The notes under the pieces are model-generated. The model saw nothing but the letters and a program-made list of their open reading frames with translations. It was not told where the DNA came from and did not search any database. A stretch of DNA of 64,000 nucleotides from Paeniglutamicibacter gangotriensis Lz1y (GTDB taxonomy: Bacteria > Actinomycetota > Actinomycetes > Actinomycetales > Micrococcaceae), in contig NZ_AOCK01000008.1 in assembly GCF_000348945.1 (NCBI RefSeq), forward strand, positions 173,506 through 237,505, given 5' to 3'. Positions 27,868-36,414 of the stretch are shown here, in pieces (within the stretch, counting starts at the first letter, position 1; every line of letters starts with the position of its first letter). The translations under genes were made by a program, and so were the position numbers.

Positions 27868-27883
27868 TTTTCGCTCGCGAAAA
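27868..27883 (-). promoter_or_regulatory. Inverted repeat upstream of the RNase H-fold gene
   Basis: TTTTCGC-TC-GCGAAAA, a perfect 7-bp inverted repeat, 30-45 bp upstream of the 27838 start and in the region shared with the divergent PaaX gene. The half-site resembles the TTTTCG of the kynA palindrome, but the spacing differs. Confidence 0.4.
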
Positions 27884-28069
27884 CCCTCATCCACCAACGC
27901 TACCCAAAATACCGGGCCGTGGGGATGGCAAACCGGGCCCGGAACTCGGCAACCTATGCAGTCCGGCTGTGGGAGGGAACCGGTTCCTACACCTGGGCGG
28001 TCCTGTGCGGGGTGTTTGGCAGCATCCTGACTAGGATGGAGCCAAGAACAAGCGATTGAGGACTAGCGA

Positions 28070-29017
28070 ATGCGCACCGGTACGGAACCGCGGCCGTCCA
28101 GGCTGCAACACCAGCAGCTGCTCGTCACCCTGTACGGACTTTATGGACAAGCGAACCAGGGCATCTTTCCGGTCTCGGTACTGGTGGGCATGTTTGGTGC
28201 CTTGGGGATCGACGCCCCCGCGGTGCGGTCCACGGTTTCCCGGCTGAAGCGTAACGGTGTGTTGGTGAGCAGCAAGGAAGCGGGAATCGCCGGATACTCG
28301 CTTTCCGCAGATGTGCTCGACGCCTTTGAAGAAGGTGACCGGCGAATCTATGCCCCGGAGCGATCGCGCCCGGAGGACCCCTGGTCGCTGGTGATCTTTT
28401 CCGTACCCGAAGCCGAACGGAACCGTCGCTATGAATTGCGCACGGAGCTGACGAGTCTTGGCTTCGGTGCCGTAGGCGCGGGGGTAGCCATCGCACCGAA
28501 CAATGTGCTTTCCCAAGCAGTGCACAGGCTTAAGGACCGCGGGTTGGATGGGTATGTCGAATATTTCAGCGCCGACTATCTCAGTGAGCAGGACATTGCC
28601 TCAAAAGTGGCCCAGTGGTGGGACCTGGAGGAGCTAGACGGACAGTATCGGGATTTCCTGGAAATCTACGGGATCGCCGAGCGGGAATGGGCGGCCAGGC
28701 TCGACTCGTGCAAGGGAATCATCGACCCCGCCGGTGACTTGGCCCGGGACGCGTTTGCCTACTATGTCCCGATGCTCACGGTGTGGCGGCGCTTCCCCTA
28801 CCGCGACCCGAACCTGCCGTTGGAATTCCTACCCGACGGATGGAAGGCGCCGGCCGCCAAAGCCGCGTTCTGGGCTTTGGATGCCCAGCTGGCGCCCGTG
28901 GCCAAGGCTTACGCGCTCGCGCTGTTGGATTCGCGCGGCGTTGCTTCCGGAACTTCCGCCATCCAAGACAACGCGTCGGGCCAGTGGCCGGCCGAGGGAT
29001 CGATGGCCTCCAAATGA
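28070..29017 (+). CDS. Second PaaX-family regulator
   Basis: 315 residues; GAGGA lies 7 nt upstream of the ATG. The winged helix (LLVTLYGLYGQANQGIFPVS, VRSTVSRLKRNGVL) and the PaaX C-terminal domain (WSLVIFSVPEAERNRRYELRTEL, WRRFPYRDPNLPLEFLPDGW) are complete. It is distinct from the kynA-linked copy. Its 3' end overlaps the convergent hydrolase by 109 bp. Likely targets are the nearby hydrolase, cupin and MBL/MFS genes. Confidence 0.87.
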   Translation: MRTGTEPRPSRLQHQQLLVTLYGLYGQANQGIFPVSVLVGMFGALGIDAPAVRSTVSRLKRNGVLVSSKEAGIAGYSLSADVLDAFEEGDRRIYAPERSRPEDPWSLVIFSVPEAERNRRYELRTELTSLGFGAVGAGVAIAPNNVLSQAVHRLKDRGLDGYVEYFSADYLSEQDIASKVAQWWDLEELDGQYRDFLEIYGIAEREWAARLDSCKGIIDPAGDLARDAFAYYVPMLTVWRRFPYRDPNLPLEFLPDGWKAPAAKAAFWALDAQLAPVAKAYALALLDSRGVASGTSAIQDNASGQWPAEGSMASK

Positions 29018-29676
29018 ACCAGTGCCTGGTATTCGAGAAGTTCAACCGCTGAACCTTGCGAACGGCCAGCAGCTAGGAAAGCACGAGAATGTGCCACGGG
29101 CACTCGGTCGTCATTAATTCCGTGCAGGAGAAGTGCAGGTGTGGTGCCTAGGGATTGGTACAGCGGGGAGGCCTCGCGGTAGAGCTCGGGTGATTGCTCC
29201 GGGGACGTGCCGAAGTATTCGGCCGCTGCATCATCTCCGAGCTTCTCACGGTAAGTCGTCGCCACATCGGTGACAGGTGCCAGAGCCACGACTCCGTCGG
29301 TGAGCTTGGCGTTCAGCAGCGCGAGTTGGCCGCCCACCGAATGGCCCACCGTCAGTAGCGGCCCGCCGATCTCGTGCTTCTCGCGGAATGCCGAAAGCAT
29401 TTCCAAGGCCACGCTCACGTCGTTCAGCGGGGCTGGCCATCGGCCGGTGGGGCCGCGACGATATTCGATGTTGGCGGTGACCCAACCGTTCTCCCGCAGC
29501 GAGGCCGCCAGCGGATCCATCAGCGACGCAAAGAGATGCGCGCGCCAGTAACCTCCGTGGATGAGAGCGACGATTCCGCGCGGAGGAGCCTGCTGGCTTG
29601 GCCATGAAACGGCAACGTACTGTGCCTCGGCGGGCCCGTAAGCAAGGAATTTCGGTACTCGTGTGGCAGCTGCCAT
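28909..29676 (-). CDS. Alpha/beta hydrolase resembling kynurenine formamidase
   Basis: I chose ATG 29676 (AGGAG 9 nt upstream), giving 255 residues; a longer frame upstream has no start signal. HGGYW at 40-44 is the oxyanion motif typical of kynurenine formamidases and related esterases; GHSVGG (111-116) holds the nucleophile Ser113; an acid is probable near NDDRVP and the His in VHLEAIDP. With kynA 4 kb away, hydrolysis of N-formylkynurenine is a reasonable guess, but carboxylesterases share these motifs. Confidence 0.75.
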   Translation of the reverse strand: MAAATRVPKFLAYGPAEAQYVAVSWPSQQAPPRGIVALIHGGYWRAHLFASLMDPLAASLRENGWVTANIEYRRGPTGRWPAPLNDVSVALEMLSAFREKHEIGGPLLTVGHSVGGQLALLNAKLTDGVVALAPVTDVATTYREKLGDDAAAEYFGTSPEQSPELYREASPLYQSLGTTPALLLHGINDDRVPVAHSRAFLAAGRSQGSAVELLEYQALVHLEAIDPSAGHWPDALSWMAEVPEATPRESNSASA

Positions 29677-29703
29677 GGTGCGGACTCCTGTGCGAAAAAT
29701 GCG

Positions 29704-29736
29704 CGCGGACGTGCGAATCGGCTCCGCACGTCCGCG
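29704..29736 (-). terminator. Terminator after the cupin gene
   Basis: CGCGGACGTGCG (29704-29715) pairs perfectly with 29725-29736; on the minus strand the stem is followed within a few nt by TTTTT. It lies between the cupin stop and the hydrolase start and would limit read-through. Confidence 0.7.
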
Positions 29737-29750
29737 TGTTGTTTCGGTGG

Positions 29751-30236
29751 TTAGGCCCCGGGGACGGAGCCCGGGGGAAGGAAGTTCACGTCGCGCAACG
29801 CCGAGCGGCGAACGACCTCCTCGGGATCGGTCAGGTTGTGCAGCTCGCCAAAGAGGGTTGCGAGTTGGCCCGAGGGGCTGACCCAAAACAGTGCCTTCCC
29901 CGCGTCCTCATGCTTGTTGTAATAGGCGTGAGGTAGACCCATGGGCATACGTACGGTGTCACCGGGGCCGGCGGTGGTCCACTCGCCGTCAAGATAAAGC
30001 GTGTAGACGCCCTCCATGATGTGGAGGTGCTCATCCTGGGTCGGGTGCACATGTGGCGGAACGCCGGTACCAGCCGGATCCAATGACAGCCAGGCAAAAG
30101 ACGAGGAACTTTCTACCTTGGACAGGTAGGTGTGTCCTAGCACGTTCCACGTTTTGTTGCCCATCGCCTCACTGGCGAGCGTGATTCCCTTGGGCAGATC
30201 GCCCAGAATGATTTCCTGGCCTTCTTGAACTTCCAT
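29751..30236 (-). CDS. Single-domain cupin
   Basis: 161 residues from ATG 30236 with AAGGAG upstream. Cupin motif 1 is visible as PHVHPTQDEHLHIMEG (His62, His64, Glu69) and motif 2 as PMGLPHAYYN (His103), so the 3-His/1-Glu metal site is complete. It looks like quercetinase-type dioxygenases but is half their usual bicupin length. It is divergent from the MBL-fold gene, sharing a promoter region with a perfect palindrome. Confidence 0.8.
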   Translation of the reverse strand: MEVQEGQEIILGDLPKGITLASEAMGNKTWNVLGHTYLSKVESSSSFAWLSLDPAGTGVPPHVHPTQDEHLHIMEGVYTLYLDGEWTTAGPGDTVRMPMGLPHAYYNKHEDAGKALFWVSPSGQLATLFGELHNLTDPEEVVRRSALRDVNFLPPGSVPGA

Positions 30237-30309
30237 GGTGGCTCTCCTTGTCGAACGGTCTCTTGATGTCCTCAGCATGGCAGAGGACCACCCAAGTGTG
30301 CAATAGGTA

Positions 30310-30321
30310 TTGCGATCGCAA
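30310..30321. promoter_or_regulatory. Perfect 12-bp palindrome in the cupin/MBL divergent promoter
   Basis: TTGCGATCGCAA at 30310-30321 is a perfect palindrome centred 80 bp from the cupin start and about 140 bp from the MBL start. It is a candidate site for the PaaX regulator encoded at 28070. Confidence 0.5.
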
Positions 30322-30454
30322 GTTTCACTGCATATGATGTGGATCACGCTTTGGGGAGTGGGCCGTGGCAAGGACAACTTGCCGGGGCGTGCGAAACCCA
30401 CAAAGCCCCGGGCAACCATCCGACTGCCCTTCACCGATGAAGCGAGGCACCAGC

Positions 30455-31522
30455 GTGAGCAGCAAGAAATTCAACGGAATGAGTGTGCATACCCTGGGAA
30501 CAGGAGGCGGACCGATCGTTTCCAGCTCCAGGGCCGGCACCAGCACCGCGGTGCGGGTCGACGATGCCACCTACGTCTTCGACGCCGGCATGGGCAGCAT
30601 CCGCAACTACCGTTCACACTGCGAATGGGGCCAGCTGCGCGGCATCTTCCTGACGCATCACCACTCAGACCACATCTACGACCTCGGTTCCTTTCTGGTC
30701 ACCGGCTGGCAGGTGCCCGGCGAATCCTTCGCGGCACCCATCGAAGTCTTCGGGCCGGGTCGGCCCGCGCGTATCCCAGCCTTGGACGAAGCGCATGCCA
30801 GGGAAATCGACGCCCGGGTGGGTACGCGGGAAATGACCAGCACCACGCAAATCGTCGACGCGCTGCTCGATACGGTCTTCGCTTCCGACATCGCCATTCG
30901 CATGGCCGACGAGGGGCGCGGGGAACCGCATGAATGGGTACGTGCCCATGACATCGAGATTCCCTCGACTGCAGGTGCCGACCCGGTGGCCAACAGGCAC
31001 CCGGACATGGAACCCTTCGAGATCTACCGCGACGAATTGGTAGTCGTATCGGCCATTCTGGTCGACCATCGCCTCTGTTTCCCGGCCTTCGGCTTCCGCA
31101 TCGAATCGCGCTACGGCTCGGTGGTCATTTCCGGCGATACCGCTTATTCGGAGAACTGCATCAAACTTGCCAAGGGCGCCGACCTGCTGCTGCACGAAGT
31201 CATCGACCTGCCCTCGATCCTGGCGACCTTCCCCGACGGGCCCACGCGCGACGGCATCGAGGTGCACCTGCGCGAATCGCACACGCCCTTCGCCGACGTC
31301 GGCAAGGTCGCCGCCGCCGCGGGGGTCAAGACCCTGGTGCTGCACCACATCGTGCCCAATACCCCCGGCACCGCCGACCTGGCGGCCATGGAGACGGCGG
31401 TGCGTCGCGACTTCGCCGGCACCGTACACATTGCCGAAGACAACGACGTCTTTTACCCCCGGGGAAATAATTCCGGACCCTTGGAAACCGTGGTAGACCA
31501 AATCGTGGGAGCGAACGCATGA
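30455..31522 (+). CDS. Metallo-beta-lactamase-fold hydrolase
   Basis: Start chosen at GTG 30455 (GCGAGG 8 nt upstream); ATG 30437 and ATG 30365 are alternatives. About 355 residues with the two-metal motif THHHSDH (residues 67-73), SGDTAYSEN (metal Asp) and a C-terminal LHHIVP His, as in the arylsulfatase/tRNase Z-like branch. There is an insertion of about 110 residues after the first metal motif. It overlaps the downstream MFS gene by ATGA, so the enzyme probably acts on what that transporter imports. Confidence 0.82.
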   Translation: MSSKKFNGMSVHTLGTGGGPIVSSSRAGTSTAVRVDDATYVFDAGMGSIRNYRSHCEWGQLRGIFLTHHHSDHIYDLGSFLVTGWQVPGESFAAPIEVFGPGRPARIPALDEAHAREIDARVGTREMTSTTQIVDALLDTVFASDIAIRMADEGRGEPHEWVRAHDIEIPSTAGADPVANRHPDMEPFEIYRDELVVVSAILVDHRLCFPAFGFRIESRYGSVVISGDTAYSENCIKLAKGADLLLHEVIDLPSILATFPDGPTRDGIEVHLRESHTPFADVGKVAAAAGVKTLVLHHIVPNTPGTADLAAMETAVRRDFAGTVHIAEDNDVFYPRGNNSGPLETVVDQIVGANA

Positions 31523-32988
31523 GCACCTCAGAGCAAATCCCGCCACATACCCTGCGCGCGGCCGTTAAGCACGGCAGGATGAACCGCCGGGCCTGGGTTG
31601 TCACGTTCCTGCTGGTCATCTTCCAGATCATTAACTTCGCCGACAAAGCGGTGCTGGGCCTGGTGGCCGATCCGGCGATGAAGGACCTCGGGTTGACCGC
31701 CGGCGAATTCGGCTTCATCGGCAGCGCGTTCTTCTTCCTCTTCGCCATTGCTGCGGTCGCCGTGGGCTTCCTGGCCGGCAAGGTCCCCACCCGCTGGATT
31801 CTGTTGACCATGGGCATCAGCTGGGCCGTGCTGCAATTCCCGATGCTCTTCGGCGGTGGCGCCGCGGTGCTGCTGGTGACCCGCATCCTGCTGGGTGGGG
31901 CGGAGGGCCCGGCGACACCCATCTCCCTGCAGCACGTCCACGGCTGGTTCCCGGCCAAGGAGCGCGGATTCCCCTCCAGCATCATTGCCGTGGGTTCCAC
32001 GCTCGGACCCATTATCGCGGCCCCGATCCTCGCCGGAATCATCGCCCATCCAGACCTCGGCTGGCGCTGGGCCTTCGGTTTCCTGGGCTTCGCCGGGCTA
32101 GCTTGGTCCGTCTTGTGGTTCCTGCTGGGCCGCGACGGGCCATACTCCCACACCGCGAAGAAGCCGGCCGGTGCGGAGCCAGCGCCCGATACCGATTCCA
32201 CGCTCGCGCAGCGCGAGGTGCTGCAGCCGAAGGCACCTGACGCAAGTATGCGCTCGGGCAGTATCACCGAACGCGCCGACCTGCTCAAGATCGTGCCCAT
32301 TCGCCGGGTGCTGGGATCGAAGATGTTCGTGGCCGCGGTGCTGGCCGGCGCCGGCTGCTTCTGGGCCCAGGGCTTCCTGACCACCTGGTCGCCGAAATAC
32401 CTTGGCTCCGTGGTGGCGCTGTCCCCGGAAATGATCGGCTTGGTCTCGACCTTCCCGTGGGTCATCGGTGCTTTGGCATTGCTGGTGCTCGGCTACGCCT
32501 CGCGGCTGTTGATGCGCCGCGGAGTCACCGTGCGCTGGGCCATGGGCGCGCTGTTCGGGGTCTCGCTGTTGGCCTCGGGGATCTGCTTCACCGTGCTGCC
32601 GCAATTGCATGGTTACGCCGCCGTGACGGCGTTGACCCTGGGGGCGGGGCTGGCGATGATCTACCCACTGGCGCCCACCGCCATTGCCTTCTGCGTGTGC
32701 TCGAAGCAGCGCGCGGCCATTATGGCGACGTTGACCGGGTTCGCGTCCATCGGCGGGGTCATTGCCCCGGCCATGGTGGGCACGCTCATGGACCGCGCCG
32801 GCTACGTCCCGGGCCCCAAGGGCGTGCGCGACAGCGCCGAGATGGCTTCGCTGCTGGCCCAGGGCATGAACTCCTCCTTCGCGATGATCGGCATCTACCT
32901 GATCGTGGTGGGCATCATCTGCGTGCTGCTGTTGAATCCGGACCGCACAGCGGACAAGCTGCAGACCCGCTTCGCGTTCAACGGGTAG
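31519..32988 (+). CDS. MFS importer, anion:cation symporter type
   Basis: 489 residues, 12 helices, with a hydrophilic loop between helices 6 and 7 (about 215-260). The helix-1 text FQIINFADKAVLGLVADP and GGAEGPATPISLQHVHGWFP match the ACS family, which takes up organic anions such as aromatic acids or glucarate. It is translationally coupled to the MBL hydrolase (ATGA overlap) and followed by a hairpin. Confidence 0.87.
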   Translation: MSTSEQIPPHTLRAAVKHGRMNRRAWVVTFLLVIFQIINFADKAVLGLVADPAMKDLGLTAGEFGFIGSAFFFLFAIAAVAVGFLAGKVPTRWILLTMGISWAVLQFPMLFGGGAAVLLVTRILLGGAEGPATPISLQHVHGWFPAKERGFPSSIIAVGSTLGPIIAAPILAGIIAHPDLGWRWAFGFLGFAGLAWSVLWFLLGRDGPYSHTAKKPAGAEPAPDTDSTLAQREVLQPKAPDASMRSGSITERADLLKIVPIRRVLGSKMFVAAVLAGAGCFWAQGFLTTWSPKYLGSVVALSPEMIGLVSTFPWVIGALALLVLGYASRLLMRRGVTVRWAMGALFGVSLLASGICFTVLPQLHGYAAVTALTLGAGLAMIYPLAPTAIAFCVCSKQRAAIMATLTGFASIGGVIAPAMVGTLMDRAGYVPGPKGVRDSAEMASLLAQGMNSSFAMIGIYLIVVGIICVLLLNPDRTADKLQTRFAFNG

Positions 32989-33003
32989 CAGGCACCGGCG
33001 GAA

Positions 33004-33039
33004 CGATGCGGGGAACAAGGACCGGTGTTCCCCGCATCG
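33004..33039. terminator. Hairpin between convergent MFS and FAD-monooxygenase genes
   Basis: CGATGCGGGGAACA (33004-33017) pairs perfectly with 33026-33039; loop 8 nt. It lies 16 nt after the MFS stop and may serve both strands, although no long T run follows. Confidence 0.65.
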
Positions 33040-33068
33040 CCAAGCCGTCGATCCGGGAAGGTATCCGC

Positions 33069-34226
33069 TCACCTCCGGGCATTCGGCCCGCCGGTCATGC
33101 TGAATGTGGCTGCCACCGCCAAAGAAAACTTGTCCGAGGCAAACACCGTCCGGGCCAAGGCATCGCGGGCATGGCCGGCAGGGCCCCACAAGGGACGGCC
33201 CAACATCATGTTCACGTGGGCCTGTCGGCCCGCGCGCCGGGCCGCGGCCAGCCTCCGGGTTGAATAGCAGCCCAGTTGTTCGGCAAGGCCCTGACCGGTG
33301 AGTCGGCCGGCGAGCGCCGCATCAAGGATCGGCGCCAATTCCGCTGCATCAAGCAGGCCGAGCGTCATGCCTTGGCCCCCGATGGGACTGACCTCGTGGG
33401 CCGCATCGCCGATGAGCACCAGATTCCCGTGGGCCATGGACGACACCGCAAGATTCCTGGCTCCGAAGCTGCTGAGCATGGAGTTTCGGCTCCCATCCAC
33501 CCGGTGCCCGGTGCGGTGTTCAATCAGCTCCACAAGAGTCCTGTCCTCGGATGGTGCCGTCCAGGACACCCAACGCCGTTTGTTCCCCGGCAGCGGGAAG
33601 GACTCGGTGATCCCCTCACCATGGAGGAAGAGCGCGGCAATCGACCCGAAGTCGGTGGATTCGGGATAGTCGCCCATGAGATATTCATCGGGCAGTTCCC
33701 GTGCGCTGACCCCGATCCCAGTTCCGCGGCGGACCGCTGAGCGTGTGCCATCGGCCCCGATCAGGAACCTGGCCTCCAACGAGTTCTCGTTGCCCCGGGC
33801 GTCCCTGAGGCTCGCCGTCACCGACCCCGGGCGCGATGTGCTCGACAGGTAGGTGGTGCCCGTCTGCAGGGCGGTGGGGTCAAGGGCATGCAGCCGGCAC
33901 CGCAACAGCGCGACGGTGTGGTTCTGCGGCAGGGAGAGCACAAAGCGGTGTTGGGCCGGAATCGCTGCGAACGATAATTCGGCCACGATCCGTCCCCGGG
34001 ATAATCCGACACCTCGGCCGATCTTCACCCCCTCGTCCACCGCGGCCTCCCCGATACCGAGTCTCTCCAGCACCGCCACCCCCGGGGGATGGATCCCGAT
34101 GGCCCGGGAATGCTCACCGATGGACTGCCGGTGTTCCAGGACTCGCACACCGTGCCCGGCCTGGGTCAACAGGATGGCCAGGGCCAGTCCGCTGGGCCCA
34201 CCGCCAATGATGATCGCGTCGATCAT
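33069..34226 (-). CDS. FAD-dependent monooxygenase of the type III PKS operon
   Basis: 385 residues from ATG 34226, overlapping the methyltransferase stop by 4 nt (ATGA). IIIGGGPSGLALAILL is the FAD Rossmann site, FLIGADGTRSAVR the DG motif and LIGDAAHEVSPIGGQGM the GD motif of the p-hydroxybenzoate hydroxylase class. It would hydroxylate an aromatic ring, most simply the resorcinol made by the adjacent synthase, as SrsC does in Streptomyces griseus. Last gene of the three-gene operon. Confidence 0.88.
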   Translation of the reverse strand: MIDAIIIGGGPSGLALAILLTQAGHGVRVLEHRQSIGEHSRAIGIHPPGVAVLERLGIGEAAVDEGVKIGRGVGLSRGRIVAELSFAAIPAQHRFVLSLPQNHTVALLRCRLHALDPTALQTGTTYLSSTSRPGSVTASLRDARGNENSLEARFLIGADGTRSAVRRGTGIGVSARELPDEYLMGDYPESTDFGSIAALFLHGEGITESFPLPGNKRRWVSWTAPSEDRTLVELIEHRTGHRVDGSRNSMLSSFGARNLAVSSMAHGNLVLIGDAAHEVSPIGGQGMTLGLLDAAELAPILDAALAGRLTGQGLAEQLGCYSTRRLAAARRAGRQAHVNMMLGRPLWGPAGHARDALARTVFASDKFSLAVAATFSMTGGPNARR

Positions 34227-34933
34227 GGATCGATCCGGACTTCGGGCCGCCAGATCGCCAGGTTCCTGTACCTGCCGGGGGATAGGACGTGCCATCCGAC
34301 AGGCACCGCGCGGGCAAGCTCCGTCAAGCTGTGGCTGCGCCTGATCGAGGTCAGCCCGTCACGCCGGATGAAGGATGTGGCGGCCAGCGGCAAGGTGGCG
34401 GCCCCGAAGAACCACAGTGCCGAGCGCCGACGCCTGATATCGCTGTGGATCGCCAGTACGCGTGCCAAAACCTGGCTGTCGGCCAGGACGTCGGCCAGCT
34501 CGGCCGGATCCAGGTGGTGCAGCACGTGGTTGGAGAGCACCACATCAAATATTTTCCCCGCGGTGACCAAATCCGTGCTGGTGGCCTTTCTGAACTCCAG
34601 CTGGCTGCGCCCGATCCCGGCGGCCTCGGCGGCGCGGGTGGCGAAGCTGTGCGCACGAGGATCGGGATCGATCCCCAACACCTTGACGTTGTAGCCGTCA
34701 GCCCGCGCCCAGCGCAGCAACGCCAAGGCGATATCCCCGCCGCCGCATCCGATGTCCAAGATCGTGCCGGTGGTATGGCGCGGCAGGGCCGGCCGGATGA
34801 GTTTCACATAGACGCCCCGCCACCCCGAGACGCACCGGTTCACCAGCGGGAAAAGCGCATACGTGCGCTCGAGCAGCACCGGGTCGGCCCCGGGCCTGTC
34901 CATTTCCTCGACTGCGCTGATATCTCGTTGCAT
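34223..34933 (-). CDS. SAM-dependent methyltransferase of the type III PKS operon
   Basis: 236 residues. TILDIGCGGGDIALALL is motif I of class I methyltransferases, LGIDPDPRA motif II, and FDVVLSNHVLHHL follows. It starts 6 bp after the PKS stop and overlaps the monooxygenase. It would O- or C-methylate the polyketide product. It is class I, not the isoprenylcysteine-type enzyme of the Streptomyces srs operon. Confidence 0.86.
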   Translation of the reverse strand: MQRDISAVEEMDRPGADPVLLERTYALFPLVNRCVSGWRGVYVKLIRPALPRHTTGTILDIGCGGGDIALALLRWARADGYNVKVLGIDPDPRAHSFATRAAEAAGIGRSQLEFRKATSTDLVTAGKIFDVVLSNHVLHHLDPAELADVLADSQVLARVLAIHSDIRRRRSALWFFGAATLPLAATSFIRRDGLTSIRRSHSLTELARAVPVGWHVLSPGRYRNLAIWRPEVRIDP

Positions 34934-34939
34934 GATGGG

Positions 34940-36079
34940 TCAGCCGGTTCTCCCGGACACCAAGGTCATCAGCGCGGTTTCCACCGTGAGGCCGGGACCA
35001 AAGGCCATCGAACAGACGCGCTCTCCGGTGGCTGATTCCCTCGTGAGGTTGGAATCCATAATGTCCTTGAGCACGAACAGCACCGTGGCACTGGACATGT
35101 TGCCGTAGTCGTTCAGGATCCGGCGGGCGGGCAGCAACTGGTCCTCGCCCAGTTCGAGGCGTTTCTGCACGCGGTCGAGGATGGCACGTCCCCCGGGGTG
35201 GATGCCCCAGTGTGGGATGTCGGCATAGTGCCGGTCGAGGGTTTCATCGCGGGCCAGCAGGGGTTCCAGCGCTCCGATGATGTGCTCGTCGATGATGTGC
35301 GGGACGTAGGTTCCCAGAACCATTTCAAAGCCCTCGTCACCGATGTTCCAGGCCATGGCTTCCTCGCCGACCGGGGTCAGCACGGTCTCGAAGTAGTCAA
35401 GGCGCATTCCCGGCCCATCGAATTCCCTGGCGGTGACGATGGCGGCCGCGGCCCCGTCGGCAAAGAGTGCCGAACCCATGATGGTGTCCGGGTCGTTTGA
35501 GCTGCGCACGTGGATTGAGCACAGCTCGGCGGAAACCACCAGCACCACGGCCTCGGGGTCCGCTTCGCAGAAACTCTTGGCCGCCCGCAGCGCAGGGAAA
35601 GCGGCATAGCAGCCCATGAACCCCAGATGGTAGCGCTGCGTGGCGGGGTTCAGCCCCAGTGCCCTGACCAGCTGGTAGTCGGGTCCGGGGTTGTAGAAGC
35701 CGGTGCAGGACACGGTAATCACGTGGGTGACGTCCCCGGGACCCAGATCAGGGCACGCATCGAGGGCTTTTTGTGCCGATTCGATGTAGAGACCGGGTGC
35801 GGTGGCAACAAAAACCTGGTTGCGTTCCTTGGTGCTGGGCCGCAACAACAGCCCGGAGCCAGCGTCAAAGAACAGCGGGTCCTCGGCCACCGTTTCGGTG
35901 GTGAACTCGGTGACGGCGGTGTGCCGGGTGGAAATCTGGGCGGAGTCGAACGAGGTGTTGATCAGGCGCTGGCCCAAGCGCGTCAGACCGGGTTGAGCAC
36001 CAAAGACGTCCCTGGCCTTGTCCTGATAGAGGATAGTGGGCGGGAGTGCTGTTTGGATGGTTCTCATCATCACCGGCAT
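34940..36079 (-). CDS. Type III polyketide synthase
   Basis: 379 residues from ATG 36079; a longer frame upstream lacks a start signal, and the promoter just upstream implies a leaderless mRNA. The triad is in place: Cys125 in VSCTGFYNPG, His294 in WGIHPGG and Asn327 in YGNMSSAT. It should condense malonyl-CoA onto an acyl-CoA starter to give an alkylresorcinol or alkylpyrone. With methyltransferase and monooxygenase genes next, a methylated phenolic lipid or quinone is the likely end product. Confidence 0.92.
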   Translation of the reverse strand: MPVMMRTIQTALPPTILYQDKARDVFGAQPGLTRLGQRLINTSFDSAQISTRHTAVTEFTTETVAEDPLFFDAGSGLLLRPSTKERNQVFVATAPGLYIESAQKALDACPDLGPGDVTHVITVSCTGFYNPGPDYQLVRALGLNPATQRYHLGFMGCYAAFPALRAAKSFCEADPEAVVLVVSAELCSIHVRSSNDPDTIMGSALFADGAAAAIVTAREFDGPGMRLDYFETVLTPVGEEAMAWNIGDEGFEMVLGTYVPHIIDEHIIGALEPLLARDETLDRHYADIPHWGIHPGGRAILDRVQKRLELGEDQLLPARRILNDYGNMSSATVLFVLKDIMDSNLTRESATGERVCSMAFGPGLTVETALMTLVSGRTG

Positions 36080-36086
36080 AGTGTCG

Positions 36087-36115
36087 AGCTTATGGCCCCT
36101 CGCCCTCGCGGTAAA
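36087..36115 (-). promoter_or_regulatory. Leaderless promoter of the type III PKS operon
   Basis: On the minus strand TTTACC (36110-36115) and TAAGCT (36087-36092) are separated by exactly 17 bp, and TAAGCT ends 7 nt before the ATG. This is the geometry of an actinobacterial leaderless promoter. No ribosome site is seen. Confidence 0.6.
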
Positions 36116-36248
36116 GGGTGTGGTCAAGCCGTGGGGACCAAACGACTTTGAAAAAACGCTGGATTCCGGCGTTTCGGCGGAGTAGTCTCGGTTCCGGGAG
36201 ACCAATAAAGGTCATAAGTGATCCCCGCCCCAGGGTGAGAGGTAATTG

Positions 36249-36386
36249 ATGCCAGACAAATCACCACACAAATATGAACACAAGAAGCCTGCCGGAAAGT
36301 CGATCAAGGCGCGTCGCGCAGAGAAGCGCTCAAAGAACGCACCGACGATGGAGACCGAGCAGGTCACCCACATCAAGAAACACTGA
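36249..36386 (+). CDS. Small, highly basic protein (45 residues)
   Basis: ATG at 36249 with GAGAGG 6 nt upstream. The 45-residue product begins MPDKSPHKYEHKKPAGKS, continues with an IKARRAEKRSK helix and ends VTHIKKH. Short proteins of this pattern (MPDKSP..., KxxRAEKRxK) are conserved in many actinobacteria without known function. A textbook terminator 29 bp downstream supports a real monocistronic gene. Confidence 0.7.
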   Translation: MPDKSPHKYEHKKPAGKSIKARRAEKRSKNAPTMETEQVTHIKKH

Positions 36387-36414
36387 GCAACTTGATGATT
36401 GGAGTTTTTGCCTC

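Noticed and set aside
32098..33189. Minus-strand frame opposite the MFS importer
   Set aside because: Composition and lack of motifs mark it as antisense shadow; the plus-strand protein is a clear MFS member.
33069..34295. Longer start for the FAD monooxygenase at 34295
   Set aside because: It would place 23 residues before the FAD motif and overlap the methyltransferase; ATG 34226 gives the usual N-terminus and an ATGA overlap.
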